A stretch of 64,000 nucleotides of DNA, taken from Microvirga sp. BSC39 (lineage in GTDB: Bacteria; Pseudomonadota; Alphaproteobacteria; Rhizobiales; Beijerinckiaceae). The position numbers and the translations under genes are program-made. The DNA is taken from contig NZ_JPUG01000060.1 in assembly GCF_000739015.1 (NCBI RefSeq), positions 171,849-235,848 on the forward strand, read 5' to 3'. The notes beneath the pieces were generated by a model. The model saw only the letters and a list, made by a program, of their open reading frames with translations, searched no databases and was not told the DNA's origin. Shown piece after piece: positions 63,262-64,000 of this stretch (positions are counted from its first letter, which is position 1; each line of letters opens with the position of its first letter).

Positions 63262-64000
63262 ATGGTTTGGACTGAGGCCACTCGCCGACACTATCGGCGA
63301 GACGGACTGCGTTATGCAAGCAATCTCACCGATGCCGAATGGGCGCTGATCAAGCCCTTCATGCCCGCCGCCCGGCGGATCGGCCGTCCCCGCACCACAT
63401 GTCTGCGGGCGGTGGTTGAGGCGATCCTGTATCTGGCCGCGACCGGTTGCCAATGGCGCCAGTTGCCCAAGGAGTTTCCGCCATACTCCACTGTGCAGAG
63501 CTATTTCTATGCCTGGTCACGGGATGGCACGTTCGAGCGGATCAACCATGCCCTTGTGGCCGCCTCGCGCGAGAGGGTCGGCCGGGAGGCGGGCCCGTCC
63601 GCGGGCGTGGTCGACAGTCAGGCGGTGAAGACAACGGAAAGCGGTGGACCGCGCGGCTTTGATGCCGGCAAGAAGATCAAGGGCCGCAAGCGCCACATCA
63701 TCACCGACACGCAAGGCCATCTGGTCGGGCTGCGCGCTCATCCCGCCGACATCCAGGACCGCGACGGGGCGATGGAGGTGCTGACATCCATCCGCGTCCT
63801 CTATCCCTGGCTGCGCCATGTCTTTGCCGATGGTGGCTATGCGGGAGACAAGCTGCGCGACGCCGTCGCCGCTCTTGGGCACTGGACCATCGAGATCATC
63901 AAGCGCTCCGACGCGGGCAAAGGCTTTGCGGTCCTCAAGCGCCGCTGGGTTGTGGAGCGAACCTTCGGTTGGCTTGGACGCTGCCGCCGCCTGGCCAAGG
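63262..64000 (+). CDS. IS5-family transposase (runs past the window end)
   Basis: The first 246 codons of an IS5/IS427-type transposase, open to the last base. It begins MVWTEATRRHYRRDGLRYAS, with the DUF4096-like segment LTDAEWALIKPFMPAARR. The DDE residues lie in AGVVDSQAVKTTE, VFADGGYAG and RRWVVERTFGWLGR, with the conserved GFDAGKKIKGRKRHI between them. No stop or frameshift is seen, so it may be a complete element whose right end lies outside. ATG 63262 follows a weak GGAG motif. Confidence 0.9.
   Translation, partial: MVWTEATRRHYRRDGLRYASNLTDAEWALIKPFMPAARRIGRPRTTCLRAVVEAILYLAATGCQWRQLPKEFPPYSTVQSYFYAWSRDGTFERINHALVAASRERVGREAGPSAGVVDSQAVKTTESGGPRGFDAGKKIKGRKRHIITDTQGHLVGLRAHPADIQDRDGAMEVLTSIRVLYPWLRHVFADGGYAGDKLRDAVAALGHWTIEIIKRSDAGKGFAVLKRRWVVERTFGWLGRCRRLAK

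Overview
The window looks like an accessory-rich stretch of a high-GC alphaproteobacterial genome, most likely Methylobacteriaceae (Microvirga or Methylobacterium type). The clues are an alphaproteobacterial LexA box (GTTC-N7-GTTC) before recA, a CIRCE element before groESL, phasins and PHB-type esterases, HWE kinases, GAF-XRE regulators, class III cyclase-TPR proteins and several small proteins of a kind I associate with this family. The assignment is inference from protein character; no rRNA or other decisive marker is present.

Layout. 1-3.3 kb: XRE-cupin regulator, a complete IS6 element that cut a secreted-protein gene, and an AGCS amino-acid/sodium symporter. 4.4-8.2 kb: a tight operon of amidase, polysaccharide-deacetylase-fold hydrolase, a small CxxC protein and a COG0523 metallochaperone GTPase. 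8.2-10.2 kb: a metallo-hydrolase remnant, a 3' tRNA half, hairpins and short repeats. 10.2-15.3 kb: two class III adenylate/guanylate cyclase-TPR proteins around a cysteine synthase. 16.6-20.5 kb: SOS-controlled recA, cupin, receiver protein and the first of three Crp/Fnr paralogues. 20.6-26.1 kb: micro-ORFs and gene debris (RTX tail, toxin 5' end, SDR, frameshifted GMC oxidoreductase, IS481 remnant), plus a live-looking MarR/hydrolase pair with palindromic operators. 26.1-33.5 kb: azoreductase/LysR pair, HtpG and GroES-GroEL. 33.6-37.4 kb: topoisomerase III with C-terminal repeats, and truncated DUF892, 3-methyladenine glycosylase and hemolysin III genes. 37.4-40.8 kb: a polyhydroxyalkanoate-related cluster (phasin, phasin-like, hemerythrin-phasin fusion, PHB-depolymerase-type esterase). 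41-50 kb: two more Crp/Fnr proteins, a degenerate CAU tRNA, an EamA exporter, a CYTH-like protein, an IS630 copy inside a small gene, an AraC regulator and an internally deleted IS110. 50.5-59.8 kb: small proteins, a NepR-like protein, a GAF-XRE regulator split by a stop codon, a LuxR regulator with a degenerate receiver, a LOV hybrid kinase followed by a PAS-HWE kinase, and a free-standing sigma-70 region 1.1 protein. 60-64 kb: an IS6 remnant, a Tat-exported aldo/keto reductase coupled to a DUF6064 membrane protein, a second 3' tRNA half and an IS5 transposase running off the window.

Themes. Stress response (recA, htpG, groESL, DNA glycosylase, HWE/NepR-like/LuxR signalling, sigma 1.1 protein), second-messenger and Crp-type regulation, and carbon-storage granules dominate the intact genes. 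The many partial genes, five IS families and two direct tRNA-half repeats about 54 kb apart indicate repeated integration and decay, as on a genomic island or megaplasmid. Strongest candidates for undescribed biology are the amidase/deacetylase/COG0523 operon, the hemerythrin-phasin fusion with its double palindrome, the free-standing sigma 1.1 protein, and the light/stress signalling block.
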